DNA from: Diadophis punctatus similis
Lineage: Eukaryota > Chordata > Lepidosauria > Squamata > Dipsadidae
NCBI GenBank assembly: GCA_023053685.1
Contig: JALIGW010000005.1
Location: 31,028,480 to 31,092,479 of the forward strand
Reading direction: 5' to 3'
Length of the DNA: 64,000 nt
Positions 1 through 10,880 of this stretch are shown piece after piece; the stretch's first letter is position 1, and each line of letters begins with the position of its first letter. A program made the position numbers and the translations under genes. The notes under the pieces are model-generated. The model was not told where the DNA came from and did no database searches. It worked only from the letters and a program-made list of their open reading frames with translations.

Positions 1-348
1 CTTTTTGTGACAGATCAAGCAATTAACATATGTTTACCCAATTCTGCATTTTTTTCTTTTTTCTATAGAATCAAATCACAGTGTTATCACATAGCTAATT
101 GGTTATGGTTCTCAAAAGTATGTCTAGCCTGTAGATTTTCACCAAACAATAAAGCTAGATCTTAATTTTATATCTGTAGATGATACAGTTTCAGAAAAGC
201 TGGGAATGCTTTTTAAAAAATGGTAGTAATACATACACAGTAAGAGGAATATGTCATAATTCATAATCCAAGATATCCCTCCATATTCTGAATTCAGATG
301 TGCATATCTCGTGGCCTGGAAAAAGCGCTATTACTTGTTTATACTAAC
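1..348. other. Start of the intron downstream of the last visible exon
   Basis: AT-rich sequence follows the GTTAG donor on the minus strand. I see no transmembrane-coding exon, no repeat with recognisable ends and no RNA gene. Confidence 0.6.
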
Positions 349-506
349 CTGTATTTTGATTGGCCATGAAAAGTTGCTGACATATACATAGAAAGTGATA
401 TTTGGGTTGCTTCTGAAATTGAACTTTTCACAGGAAAAACTGTCCCTATATTCCTTGATATTAGTCTTCGAAACCACAGGAATCTCTTCTCCAGATATTG
501 TTCCAG
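349..506 (-). CDS. ATRNL1: ATRNL1 exon: membrane-proximal ectodomain, part 3 (just before the transmembrane exon)
   Basis: This 158-bp exon runs from phase 1 to phase 0, with acceptor TTTTAATAG and donor GTTAGTAT. It encodes GTISGEEIPVVSKTNIKEYR, then a stretch ending SNFSWPIKIQ. NIT and NFS sequons are visible. In attractins the next coding segment is the single transmembrane helix, which is not found in 1-348, so it lies outside the window. A cysteine codon (430-432) occurs in SFSCEKF, where I remember tyrosine in human ATRNL1 and asparagine in ATRN. It could be lineage-specific or a sequence error. Confidence 0.95.
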
Positions 507-2462
507 CTATTAAAAATATACAAAGTCAATAAAAGACCATTTTAAAAATTGTTAAATTACATAATCCAAAAGATGCATATTATATGTGTGTGTAAAAAAG
601 ATACAAAAAAGTATAATTTGATTGATGTTAAATATGTTAATGGAGCATAATAGAGAAACGTAGCTAAATTATAAAAACGAATTACACAAATAAAAAAAAT
701 CTGTCAGTATGTGAATGTATACACATATCCTATTACAAGTTTGTTTCAACCATACATAATGGAATTGTATTTATAGCAACTTTGTTTCATTTAACTTCAT
801 GGTTAATAGTTTCCAGAAGTAATTTATATGTAGTAATTTATACTAAAACTGCAAAGTTATTCAAGTATAGAATTGTCTTGATTATGAAATATTGCTGTAG
901 TTTTTCAACTGTTGCTAACAAAGATAATATCAAACCAGATAAACTTATTTTATTTGCAAGAAATTAGATTATTCAGCTATGCTATTTAATCTGTATATTG
1001 CTGAACTAGTAAAATCAGACAACAATGAATGTAGGGGATTGAGTAGAAATGTATTTAGTAGAAGGAAAGTGTTTAGTAGAAGGGCTTATCCATCCTTTGG
1101 TGTCAGCCAGACATGAGATTGGGAAACATCCAATATTTATCAAATTCCTAGTTAAATGCAATTAAGTATAACAATCTAGGAAGAGTCTTTCTTTCTTTAA
1201 AATTTGAGAGATGAGAGTAGCATATGCTTTTTTGATATTAATATTTGCAAAACAAACATTGTATTGTTTTATATTTATGTCTACATTCTAAATATTTAAA
1301 TTACAGGCATAATCCGGTTCTTTATAAATAATAATTCGGTGCCAGTACTATGCAGAAATGAAATTTTTGTATTGATTTTTATTGTAAAAAAAAAGCATTG
1401 TATGGAAAAGGTATCCTTTGGTAAACTTACTGAAGAATAGTGTCTTTGCCCTTTTTGAAACATTGTTATCAGGTTTGATTTTACTGGCTTATGCTAAAAT
1501 TGATAGGTATTATGAATATCCTGGAATCCCAACACAGATATTCTTCAACATAATAAAGGTATATTCAACTTCAATTCAACACATGGGATTGATGGAATAT
1601 CAGCCATCAATTACAGCATGAGTGTAATGATATTTAACCACTTCACTGTCTTCAGATGTCCTTGTGAAGTCCAGAATTTAAAAGATTGACACCTGATCTA
1701 TAAATCAGATAGACGTGGAATTTACTCTGGGAAGATTGGCACTATGTAATATGTGTAGTCATGATTCCTTTCCAAACATTGTGTTCTTCCTCAAATATAT
1801 TTACAAATATTGAAAACATACATGCAAATATATAATTGCAAACTCTCCATTTCCATTCTGCATAATTCATTAAAATTCAATCAAGGATGGTCTCCTTGAA
1901 TATATTTTCTGAAAGTCAACAGAACGAATGCAAGGAAACTTTCTAAACAAAGCTTTTTATTAAAAACCAATGAAAAAAACTGGATCCAAAAGTTTGAGTG
2001 AGGGGGAAGGATGATAAGCAGATTCTTTTATGAGAACACACAGAAGAATTTTCTTGTTTGATATCAATGTTAAGGTTAATAATTAAATTCAAAGCTTCAA
2101 CACTGAAACAAAGAAATTAAAAACTCTGTCTCTGCTGTAGTCAAGGAAGTAATTTATCTTAATTAAAATCACTCTGTTCATAATACTGCCACTATAAAAT
2201 TTTAAAGAGCATACAAGGTTTTGTTACTCAAGAAATTTTAATTGAATAAGAAAGTTAACATGTTAATGAACCTTAATTTAATTTGCAAATTATCTGTTTT
2301 AAGAAATGTCATTAATAATGTCATAATGAGAATGGGAAAGAAAAGAATGTATTTTATTAACATTTACTAATAAGAAACAAAAAGCTATCATGTAAATATA
2401 GTGAGCACATTACGACGTGAGATAATATTAGAAAGGAAAACTCCTAATAATGTCTTTCTTAC
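507..2462. other. Intron 8, no recognised element
   Basis: AT-rich intronic DNA. The only structure seen is a loose tandem near 1045-1090, where TTTAGTAGAAGG-like words repeat. The short ORFs here show no coding character or family resemblance. Confidence 0.6.
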
Positions 2463-2541
2463 CTGTAGAGCCAATAGACCATGTGATATTCAGGTTAAAG
2501 TTATTTGATGCATTAATTGATATGTCCAAATTTTTGTTTGA
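2463..2541 (-). CDS. ATRNL1: ATRNL1 exon: membrane-proximal ectodomain, part 2
   Basis: This 79-bp exon runs from phase 0 to phase 1, with acceptor AATTTTTAG and donor GTAAGAAAG. It encodes SNKNLDISINASNNFN then LNITWSIGST. Two N-glycosylation sequons (NAS and NIT) are visible. It joins in frame to the exon at 349-506. Confidence 0.94.
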
Positions 2542-3321
2542 CTAAAAATTTAAAAACAAAAGATAAACATTACATTAGAAACAGCTTAACCTTTGTTCAT
2601 AGGTAGTCAAACATAGATATTAACCCTAAACACCATGGACTTGATTCAGGAAAGAAAGTTCACCCATACAAGGTACCCTTCCCATTCCTATAGCCATAAC
2701 AGAAAAGATCTCGACAGGTAAAGAGAACTATTAAATGCAGCTGCTAGTAGAGAACCAAAATTTTCCAAAATCCAAAATAGTAGTAGAAAAAAGGGAGAGA
2801 AAAAATAAATTTGGAGAAAATTGGATTAAATGTAATATTTTTATTAACTTTTAGCATTATGCAATCATTTTATTATTTTGCAAGATGCACTATGCTTAAA
2901 ATATGCTTTATGTATACCTTTGAAGAAGTATACCTTATGGTTTGCATTTTTTAAAGAAGTGTTTAATACTGCATCTCCAAATCCTTAAACTTCAAGTTTA
3001 ATTTTTGCTTCCTCAACAGGAGGTAGTATTAAAGTATTATATAAATAGACAACCATTAAAGTCTGAAAACATCAACACTGTACAAAGAGATGAAAACAAT
3101 ATTATTTTGGATTGGTAAAAAAATTCTTTTAACAAAAAAAAAGGAAAATAGTTTCAGAATACCCACTGTGTCATAATGAAATACCATCTAATCATTTTCA
3201 AATATTCTATTTAACTATCAGCAGTTAGTTCTTTTGATTATTTTATCCTTTAAAAACTTACCCAGAAATTTAGTTATATGATTATTGTTGCTACCGTATC
3301 TTCCAGTGAATTTTTTAGTTC

Positions 3322-3498
3322 TGGAGACTTCCTTGACTAGTACCTGCTATTTTCTTGGCAAGGTTTTTGGGAAGTGGTTTGCCATTGCCTGCTTTCTAGG
3401 GCTGAGAGAGAGTAACTGGCCCAGTGTCACCTGGCTGGCTTTGTGCCCAAGGCAGGATTAAAACTCACAAGTCCCTACTTTCTAATCTAATGCCTTAC
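3322..3498 (-). mobile_element. tRNA-derived SINE with BovB-like 3' end (Sauria-SINE-like)
   Basis: On the plus strand this reads as a 3' tail with TTCTTGGCAAGG and GGTTTGCCATTGCCT. It then passes through GCTGAGAGAGAGTAACTGGC to CAAGGCAGGATTAAAACTCA, the degraded tRNA-like head. The same words recur in order or reverse complement at 20779, 22489, 33510 and 53331. The NGCAAACCA/CTTGCCAAGAA block resembles the 3' end of RTE-BovB LINEs. The assignment is by recollection of squamate SINEs, not a database search. Confidence 0.75.
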
Positions 3499-3800
3499 TT
3501 CCGAAACAAAACTGGCTCTTAATGATTTTATATTGGTTTATATTGTTTTAATTTTTTAACTTGCATTGAATTGCTGTTTTTATGGTCTTTTTTACTGTGA
3601 GCTGTCCAGAGCATATTTGATTAAAAGGGAAAAATAGGCAATTGCTAATGGATAGAAATCAAAACACTGATCCACATGACACTAACTCCAGCAATGCAAA
3701 TGTAACAGTTTATTCTCTCACTTGTACAGGACCCGATTAGGTTCAATAGGTTTGGCAAGATCTGGCCTCTGCCACAGGGAAATAATAGGATAGACTAGAA

Positions 3801-4577
3801 CCGTGATGGCGAACCTATGGCATGCATGCCACAAGTGGCACGCGGAGCCATATTGGTGGGCACGCGAGCTCAGGTCCAGTGCACCAGCTGATTTTCGAGC
3901 CTTCTGGGCCAACTGGGAGTCAGGAAACAGGCTGTTTCCAGCCTCCGGAAGGGATGGGGAAGGCCCGTTTTTTGCTCTCCCCAAGCCCCAGAGCTTTCTA
4001 GGAGCCTGGGGAGGGCGAAAATGGCTTCCCCCCCCCCCGGAGGCCAGAAATGGCCCATTTCCCAATTTGAAATGGGCCATTTCTGGCCTCCGGAGGGCTT
4101 CTGGGTTGGTGGGGAAGGCCATTTTCACCCTCCCCAGGCTCCTAGAAAGGCTCTGAAGCATGGGGAGAGCAAAAAAATGGAACGTCCAACCGGATGTAAG
4201 CAAATGGAACGTTTCCGGCCTCCAGAGGACCTCCAGGGAAGTGTGAAGGCCGTTTTCGTCCTTCCCCACCTCCAGGCTCCTAGAAAGGCTCCGGAGCTTG
4301 GGGAGAGCAAAAAAAGGTGCCTTCTGGTTTAACCGGAAGTTGGCAAATGGGCCAATTTCTGCCTCCGGAGGGGGAAGCCCGTTTTCACCCTCCTCAGGCT
4401 CCTAGAAAGGCTCTGAAGCCTGGGGAGAGCGAAAAACGGACGTGCCATCATGTGCCGGGAGCAGGTTGTCACGCGCACATGCACGGGGGCCACATGGAAT
4501 TATGGGTATGGGCACACAAGCGCCAACCCCACCCCCGCGTTTTTGGCACACAAACCAAAAAAGGTTCACCATCACTG
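3801..4577. mobile_element. Non-autonomous hAT element, 777 bp, with perfect 8-bp duplication GACTAGAA
   Basis: The left terminus CCGTGATGGCGAACCTATGG is the inverse of the right terminus, which ends GGTTCACCATCACTG. The octamer GACTAGAA occurs immediately outside both ends (3793-3800 and 4578-4585). An 8-bp duplication with CAGTG-like termini is diagnostic of the hAT superfamily. No transposase is encoded. The GC-rich interior contains four related units around AGGCTCCTAGAAAGGCTC in both orientations and a near-perfect hairpin about GAAATGGGCCATTTCTGGCC (4044-4095). The same family occurs at 55623-56089. Confidence 0.95.
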
Positions 4578-4585
4578 GACTAGAA

Positions 4586-5214
4586 TACCCAAGAACCTAA
4601 AACTCTTATTCCTAGCACTGATACTTATTTTGTAAAGTAAATGAATTTAATTAGAGTTTAATTTAATAAGAATTTAATAAGAGTAGAATACTCCTTCATT
4701 CTACAAAAGTATAAGAAATAAAGACTCAGCCACCAATATGAAGTCTACAAAAGATTTTTTTTTATTTTTAATCTAAAATTTAACAATATTACAGATTTAT
4801 GTGGAGTTCTTTTTTCATATCTACATCATTTATCCTTATATGTTTTTATGATTGCTTCCAGAGCAGGATTATTGTACTTCACAGAAGCAGCTTGATTACT
4901 TAATCCTAACCATATGCTCCATAAACCAAATTAGTGACACTGAATAATGAAGAAATGGAACGAGGGACAACAAACTAGCTTACTATGTGAGAATTATAAG
5001 AACAAAAGTACTAGAGAAGAACAGCCATTTTTTGTCAGCTTCAGTATTAAGGTTTGCAAAGCTAACAGTTACATCACCAGTTCCTGATTGTCTTAAAGTT
5101 ATCTATCACAGTTCTTTTCTGTTTTTCAAAGAGATTTGTTTAGAAAAAGAGATACATATAAAATAAAACTATAATAGAAAATTATAACACATGTTCTCAT
5201 TTATATCAACTTAC
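4586..5214. other. Intron 7 remainder next to the exon at 5215
   Basis: AT-rich, with no recognisable element. Confidence 0.5.
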
Positions 5215-5309
5215 CTGTTCAGGATTTGCAATAAAGTTTATGGCAGTGTGATGGCGATCATCTTCTTGTAACAGACTGAAGGTAAACTGGTAGTCAATCA
5301 GTAAACTAT
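5215..5309 (-). CDS. ATRNL1: ATRNL1 exon: membrane-proximal ectodomain, part 1
   Basis: This 95-bp exon runs from phase 1 to phase 0, with acceptor TGTTCACAG and donor GTAAGTTG. It encodes SLLIDYQFTFSLLQEDDR then HHTAINFIANPEQ. The HHTAINFIANPEQ segment agrees with remembered ATRNL1; ATRN has YYTAINFVATPDEQ. The segment sits between the laminin-EGF stalk and the membrane and has no named domain that I can assign. Confidence 0.95.
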
Positions 5310-5851
5310 CTGTGAACAAAATATTAAAATGAACAGATGGGATCATATTGAATTCAGAAGTTTCAGATTCATGAAAACATCAATATAGTTTAGAATGTAT
5401 ACATTGCAGCTAGAGAAATAGTAAGATTGATCTATAAATCTTGTCATTCTTTAGTGCATTTCTACTTTCTTGTGCTTAACCCACAAAAATTAAGAAAAAT
5501 AACACACTATGTTAAAATGCAATGTATACATGATTATTTATATTTCACATTTTTGAACTACCCATCTAGCTCAACAAATATGTTGACTGTCACATGTTTT
5601 CATTACTTTATAATCCGCGAATAGTTTTAATTAGTCATTTCAAATACTAAATCTAATAAATGGTAGAAGACAAGAATGATTTCTTTTCCACTCTATAGCC
5701 TTCCATTCTATGGAAGGTTTATCCAATTGCAATGAAACTTCCGAGGACCTATAGGGGATGCTTGTTGACCCAGTTTGTTTGATACTAGTTTCATTGGTCA
5801 AAATTTATTGAAGATATATATACATATATAGTGTTTTTTCACTGCACTTGA
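5310..5851. other. Intron 6, 3' portion, no recognised element
   Basis: AT-rich intronic sequence between the exon acceptor at 5310 and the LTR at 5852. A short inverted word pair (CTTCCATTCTATGGAAGG, about 5700-5717) is the only structure seen. Confidence 0.5.
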
Positions 5852-6233
5852 TGTCAGGCCTGGAATCCATCTTTTGGGCCTTGGATCTTCAGGCCTTTAG
5901 TGCTGTGGGAAACTGGGAGGGGGGATTGTATGGAGCTGGGGGGATATGTAGTCAAAATAATATTTCTTTCTCCGAGAATCAAGGCCACCCTGCCCTGCAC
6001 CTGGAGGGGTGTGACTGGGTGTGACATCTCCAGTGCTTTGATTGGACCATGTGATGGACATGTGGGTGCTGGAGCAGGGACTTGGACTTTCTTTTGGGTG
6101 GGGAAAACCCGGAAGCTTTCAAATTCGGGTTTTCCCATATGTGCCAATATGACATCGCTAATAAAATGGAACTTTGAGGAAACTCAAGCTTCGGAGTTTT
6201 CTTTCGTTGGGGGTGTTACTTGGAACCCTTACA
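5852..6233 (+). mobile_element. Solo LTR, about 382 bp, family 1
   Basis: It begins TGTCAGGCCTGGAATCC and ends TTGGAACCCTTACA, giving TG...CA ends with the inverted repeat TGTCAGG/CCTKACA. An AATAAA polyadenylation signal lies near 6160, about 70 bp before the end, as expected for an LTR. Its GGGAAACTGGGAGGGGGGAT block matches the second copy at 10881-11289. No internal retroviral or Gypsy sequence adjoins it, so it is read as a solo LTR. The expected 5-bp duplication is not evident, perhaps because of the rearranged right end (see 6215-6376). Confidence 0.75.
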
Positions 6234-6376
6234 TACCATGTTTAATGCATTTGTTATTGCAGGTAGTCCTTGCTTAACAATGGTAGTTGGGATTGGAAAT
6301 GCCTTTGCTAAGTGACCCAACTGTAAACCATGATACTTTGTGACTGCACTAACTTACAACAGTTACTTGGAACCCT
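6230..6376. repeat. Small insertion bracketed by a 15-bp direct repeat at the LTR end
   Basis: GTTACTTGGAACCCT occurs at 6215-6229 inside the LTR end and again at 6362-6376, followed by GACA, the canonical LTR terminus. The roughly 132 bp between carry a fragment of the family with the terminus AGGTAGTCCTYGMYTTA. A retroposed insertion with a target duplication, or a local tandem duplication, would both explain it. Confidence 0.55.
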
Positions 6377-6947
6377 GACACCTAACTTGTCTCTAGTGAT
6401 TAATTCCTATAACACATTCGGGGTATTCAAAATAGGACCATCAGCACAAGATTTTTACAGTGAGAAACCAGTTAACTATTTATGGTACTAGGTTTGCTCA
6501 CCGGTACTGAGCAATATTTGAAGAGGAAAGAGTAATTGAGAGTATTTTTGGACCCTTAAAGAAGATACACTATACTTGGTGGGGCATGATATTGTAATTC
6601 ATACATTTGATATAAGACATTTCTAGGCGGTAAGACATAGATGCTCACTTGTGTTCCAAATCACTTTTCCCTCTGTATTGTTGTAGCATTTATTCTTACT
6701 ATACTATTGCTCTTTCCAGTTTTTTTGGTCTGATGATGGCAATAATTCTTAACAATTGTTTTGGCTTTCAGCTATATATCCATCCTTACTATTATTTTTT
6801 CTGTTTCTGGAAAACACTGTAGAATCATCCATGATCATTTCAAGACTTTACCAATATAGTCTATTCACCAATATATGGAAGTACTTGCAAGAAAGAAAAG
6901 ATTCGATAACATGGAAATATATTATCTAAATTGGCAATTATTAGAAG

Positions 6948-7200
6948 TAGTCCTCACTTAGCAACAATTGGAACAACCAACTTTCACTAAGCACCACAGT
7001 CACTAAGGAAATGATTTAACTTCTGTGTCCTCATTAACTTGTCTTGTCACAAGATGGTTGGAAAGCACCACATAGTGATCACATGACTTCAGGACACTGC
7101 AATGGTCACAGATATAAGACAACTGCAAAGTGCTCAAATGGCAATCATGTAACCCCAGGATGCTACAATGGTTATAAATATAAAGATTGATCACAACTGT
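6948..7200. repeat. Degraded copy of the AGGTAGTCCTCGACTTA inverted-repeat family
   Basis: Sequence such as AGTAGTCCTCACTTAGCAAC, CACTAAGGAA and GATCACATGACTTCAGGACA matches words of the better preserved copy at 59823-60141. The repeated GATCACATGAC motifs and 'no sooner open than stopped' ORFs indicate old repeat DNA. Confidence 0.6.
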
Positions 7201-7282
7201 TTTTTCTACACTACTGTAACTTCAAATGTCTATTAAATGAGTACTGTATTATACTGTAGCTGGTCAGAAAAAGGATAGGGAT

Positions 7283-7601
7283 CAGGGGTGGGTTCCTACC
7301 GGTGCAGTCCAGTGCGCAGCTCCAGTAGGGACCCGCCAATTACGCAATTTGCGCGTGACTGCTCCGGTACTATCTTCACCGGACAGTCGCGCGCGTCGCC
7401 ATCTTTTTAAAAGAATTTTTCGGCTTTTTTGCTTCTGCGCATGCGTGCACGAGATTCCGGCGAGAGTTTGCTTCCACGTATGCAAAATCTCGCCAAAATC
7501 ACGCGAGAGGGAACGCACGCGTAGCGTGTCCACTCGCGCGCATGAAACGTGGAGATGCGCTCGCAGCGCACCTGTATCAGTAAGCAAGCAACACGCCCCT
7601 G
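7283..7601. mobile_element. hAT-type miniature element, 319 bp, with perfect duplication ATAGGGAT
   Basis: Starts CAGGGGTGGGTTCCTACC and ends AACACGCCCCTG. ATAGGGAT flanks both sides (7275-7282 and 7602-7609). The interior is strikingly CpG-rich against the AT-rich host, with words such as TTCTGCGCATGCGTGCACG. It belongs with the CAGGGGTGGGTT elements at 33606 and 57181. Overlapping short ORFs inside it are by-products of high GC. Confidence 0.92.
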
Positions 7602-7609
7602 ATAGGGAT

Positions 7610-8380
7610 GTATTCTCTTATGATGTAGAAAACAGGAACATTTGAAGTAGAGCATGGGTACAGATTCACAATGTTCTATATACTCAATTTTAGCATCAAT
7701 ATATAATACAAAACCATTTAATTGGCAACATAACTGCAGTATAGCAGTTCAGTTGAGGAGCATATTGACAAAAAAAAAACTAGTAGCCATACTACATTTT
7801 TTTAAACCTAATATAATTAAAATAATAGCAGTAGAGTGATCAATTAATGCACAATATCTATGTGTTACTTCTTTGCTACATATTTTTTTAATAATATGCT
7901 ACCATTGTAAGTTCCTGGAATAACTTTTATTTAATATACAATATACAAAGTCACTCTTGGAATAAATATTTATTTCCAAGATTTCTTTTTTTTTTTTGTC
8001 TAAATGTACAGCCCATCAGATTTTAATATAAGACAATTTTACATACCAATCAGCTTCCACTTCTGTAATATAAGCTAGGCAAGCATATCTGACATGTGGA
8101 CAAACTTAAGCCATTTCTTCAAACAGTTAAAAAAAATCTTCCTAGCACTATCTGCAAGATATTTGTTTCAGACCATTAAATATTGAAGCTAAATAAAACT
8201 ATGCATAGTTTTATAAAATAAATTACAAATAATAATATCAATCCCTATACATTTGTGGCATAGCAATAAATTATATGCAAACATATAATTAACAAGCTTC
8301 AGTCCTGGATGAAATTAGAAAAAAAAATTACAAGATGAACGATATCTTTAATTAAAGTTGGTCAACTGTAGACCATTTAG
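7610..8380. other. Intron 6, unassigned stretch
   Basis: AT-rich with short poly-A and poly-T runs. No element with recognisable ends. Confidence 0.5.
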
Positions 8381-8604
8381 GTGCCATGGTGGCTCAGTGG
8401 TTGAATGCAGTAATGCAGGCTAATTCAGTTCACTCACAGGAGTTTGATCCTCACTGGCTCAAGGTTGACTCAGCCTTCTATCCTTCCAAGGTTGGTAAAA
8501 TGAGGACCAAATTGCTGAGGGCAATATGCTGTACTCTGTAAACCACTTAAAGAGTGCTGTATAGCACTATGAAGTGGTATATAAGTCAAAATGCTATTGC
8601 TATA
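8381..8604 (+). mobile_element. tRNA-derived SINE with TGCTATTGCTAT tail
   Basis: The head GTGGCTCAGTGG and the GAGTTTGATCCTCA B-box-like word point to a tRNA-derived RNA polymerase III promoter. Then come GGTTGACTCAGCCTTCTATC and CTTCCAAGGTTGGTAAAATG, followed by a 3' end AATGCTATTGCTAT. The 3' part of the same family is found in reverse at 46234-46370. Confidence 0.8.
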
Positions 8605-8989
8605 TACTGGTACTACATTATGTTATTTGGAAACAATTTGCCAATGTAAAATCACCTTTATATGTATGATTTCTGGACTTTAAATCTACTAATTACAACT
8701 AGAAAGATTTTTCAAGATCAGCTTAGCATTACCATTATCAGTAGGGAATTTCTTTATCTGTTCTAAAATTTGCATATCAAATTTTATGAGAGTAAGATAA
8801 TAAGAGTAACCATCAATGGCTGTTTTCTGCAGTGATACATATACAAGGAGTTATGTAGCATGGATGGCACCTGCCCTATTTATTACTTCAATGATTGAAT
8901 CAGATAAAATTAAGATGGTCACATCCCCAAGATATCCACCAGTATCCAAATACACAGATCTCTTGCTCTCATATAGGGTTTAGAAAGAT

Positions 8990-9325
8990 AGTGAGTTGTG
9001 GGGCCTAGGGGGAGGGCCTTCTCTGTGGGGGCCCCTGCTCTCTGGAACCAACTTCCCCCAGAGATCCGAACCATCCCCACCTTGCTGGCCTTCCGAAAAG
9101 CCATTAAGACATGGCTCTTCCTGCAGGCAGGGGTGAGTTGAGACGATTTATTCCTGATGTCTCCCCCATGTATGTATGATGTGTGTATATTTATATTTTT
9201 AATTGTTTTTAAGTGCTTTTAATAATTTTGTTTGGAGTTTTTGTATAAAATGTTGTACGCCGCCCTGAGTCCAGCGGGAGTAGGGCGGCATAGAAAAGCT
9301 ACCAAATAAATAAATAAATAAATAT
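8990..9325 (+). mobile_element. 3' end of an L2-type LINE
   Basis: GGAACCAACTTCCCCCAGAG, GGCCTTCCGAAAAGCC and AAGACATGGCTCTTCCTGCA are shared almost word for word with the LINE end at 44038-44755. The 3' UTR word GTTGTACGCCGCCCTGAGTC, a GGGCGGCATA block and an (AAATA)n tail follow. Only the 3' fragment is present, which is usual for 5'-truncated LINE insertions. I place it in the L2/CR1 group of the jockey superclade by remembered similarity. Confidence 0.8.
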
Positions 9326-9326
9326 A

Positions 9327-10324
9327 CCGTATTTTTCGGAGTATAAGACACACCTTTTTACCCCCCAAAAGAGGGTGAAAACTTGGGTGCGTCTTATAAA
9401 CCGATTGCAGCCCCACCCACCCAGCCACCCCCACTCTTTGGCCTCTCTCTTCCAGCAATTTACCTGCTTGCAGGAAAGAGGGAAGAGCCAGTTAAGACAA
9501 GCAAGCTTCCCGATGCCCAGCTGATTTGCCATGCACTAAAATGAAACTGAAACTGCAAAGAGGCAAATAGCTGGGAAAGACACACAGATTTTTATTTTCT
9601 GCTGAACTGGCTGCAAAGGGGTAAGTGAATAACTATAAATGTCTGTAGAATGTTCAAATTATTAGACTTGTTTTTTAAAGACTGCTTTATTATTGTTCTA
9701 GAGCCAGGGGTCTCCAACCTTGGCAATTTTAAGACTTGTGGACTTCAACTCCCAGAATTCCACAGCAAGCTTTGTTAGCTTTGCTGGCTGTGGAATTCTG
9801 GGAGTTGAAGTCCACAAGTCTTAAAGTTGCCAAGGTTGGAGACCCCTGTAAATCTAGACAACTTAACAAAATAAAGAAGCTTTTTAAAATAAATGCTTAC
9901 TCTGAAGAGGTCCAGTGCTATTGTATCTTCTTTTAAATAATAGAGAATAATGTATACTTCCAGAAATTTTAATTCATTTTAACAGCTTTAAACAAGTATA
10001 GTCTGAAATGTAACAGTGTCCTGTTTAGTATTAAGAGTTAAATCCTGACTTACCTTGGAGTAGATCTATTTAAATAATTGGGAGGAGTTAGTGTGACTAC
10101 ATTTAAGAAAACTTTCTGGCATAATGTACATTTCTCCAATTCTTTGCTATTTCTATGGGTCAGGCACACATGCACAGAAATACACAGCAAACAGTGTATA
10201 TCATCTGTGCTATTTGCTGTTTGCTGTTTGGCAAATTGCTTGGAGGCAGAGGCCTTTTTCCCTTGTTTTCCTCCCCTAAGGTGCGTCTTATACTTTGGTG
10301 TGTCTTATACTCCGAAAAATATGG
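9327..10324. mobile_element. TA-flanked inverted-repeat DNA element, about 1 kb
   Basis: The left end CCGTATTTTTCGGAGTATAA is mirrored by the right end CTTATACTCCGAAAAATATG G. A TA dinucleotide lies outside each end, as in Tc1/mariner-like insertions. Near both ends the words GTGCGTCTTATA and GTGTGTCTTATA form a subterminal repeat also present in the copy at 17208-17932. It sits exactly in the AAATA tail of an L2-type LINE and is itself interrupted by a hairpin element at about 9705-9848. No transposase is seen. Confidence 0.85.
9705..9848. mobile_element. Hairpin hAT-type miniature element, about 144 bp
   Basis: CAGGGGTCTCCAACCTTGGC and its inverse GCCAAGGTTGGAGACCCCTG form the ends. The interior is an almost continuous palindrome with GGACTTCAACTCCCAGAATT. 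Same family as 42929-43059 and related to 13074-13219. Flanking TCTAGAGC and TCTAGACA suggest a shifted or eroded 8-bp duplication. Confidence 0.85.
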
Positions 10325-10880
10325 TAGTTCAATACAGAACAGAATGGGCTGATATTTGAATAAATACAAAATCCAAAGTCACAGTGTTTGTCAAAAATGC
10401 CAAAAGATGGAATGTAGGTGAAAACCCAACAGAATATTTGGGAGGGGTATGTAGGTGAAAACCCAAGTGCATATTTTTAGCACAAGGTAATCTTGAAGGC
10501 TTCTTTGTTCATATATCAGCATGATATCATGAAATTTTAATCAGGAATCATTTAAATCATTTGGTAAGAACTTAATAATGTTATTTAAATCATGTGAGAT
10601 GGAGCATATATTTTGGGAGTCATATACAGTAAATAGAATAGAGCAAGGGCAGTTTCTGTTCTTTGGATTAGGCTTGAAACAATTTTCCAAAAAATTCAAA
10701 ACATTTACCAAATAAATCATAGTGAGCTGTAAAAAGCCTTGCTTATTTCTAATATTCTTCTTTTTGTTTCCTAAACACCTGAGGCAAATCCGGATGTCAA
10801 AATTTCTGTCTCCTTTGGGTTCTGGAGAAGTCAAAACTGAGGACCTTTTCATGAAAGAATATGTTTTAAAGAAATCATAA
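10325..10880. other. Intron 6, unassigned stretch
   Basis: A short imperfect duplication is visible: ATGTAGGTGAAAACCCAA near 10411 and again near 10450. Nothing else recognised. Confidence 0.5.

Noticed and set aside
3718..4332. ORFs up to 183 codons in the GC-rich block
   Set aside because: They cover a non-autonomous hAT element with proven ends. They overlap in several frames on both strands.
5852..6277. 125-codon plus-strand ORF as a gene
   Set aside because: It lies inside an LTR with TG...CA ends and a sibling copy at 10881 whose frame is not conserved.
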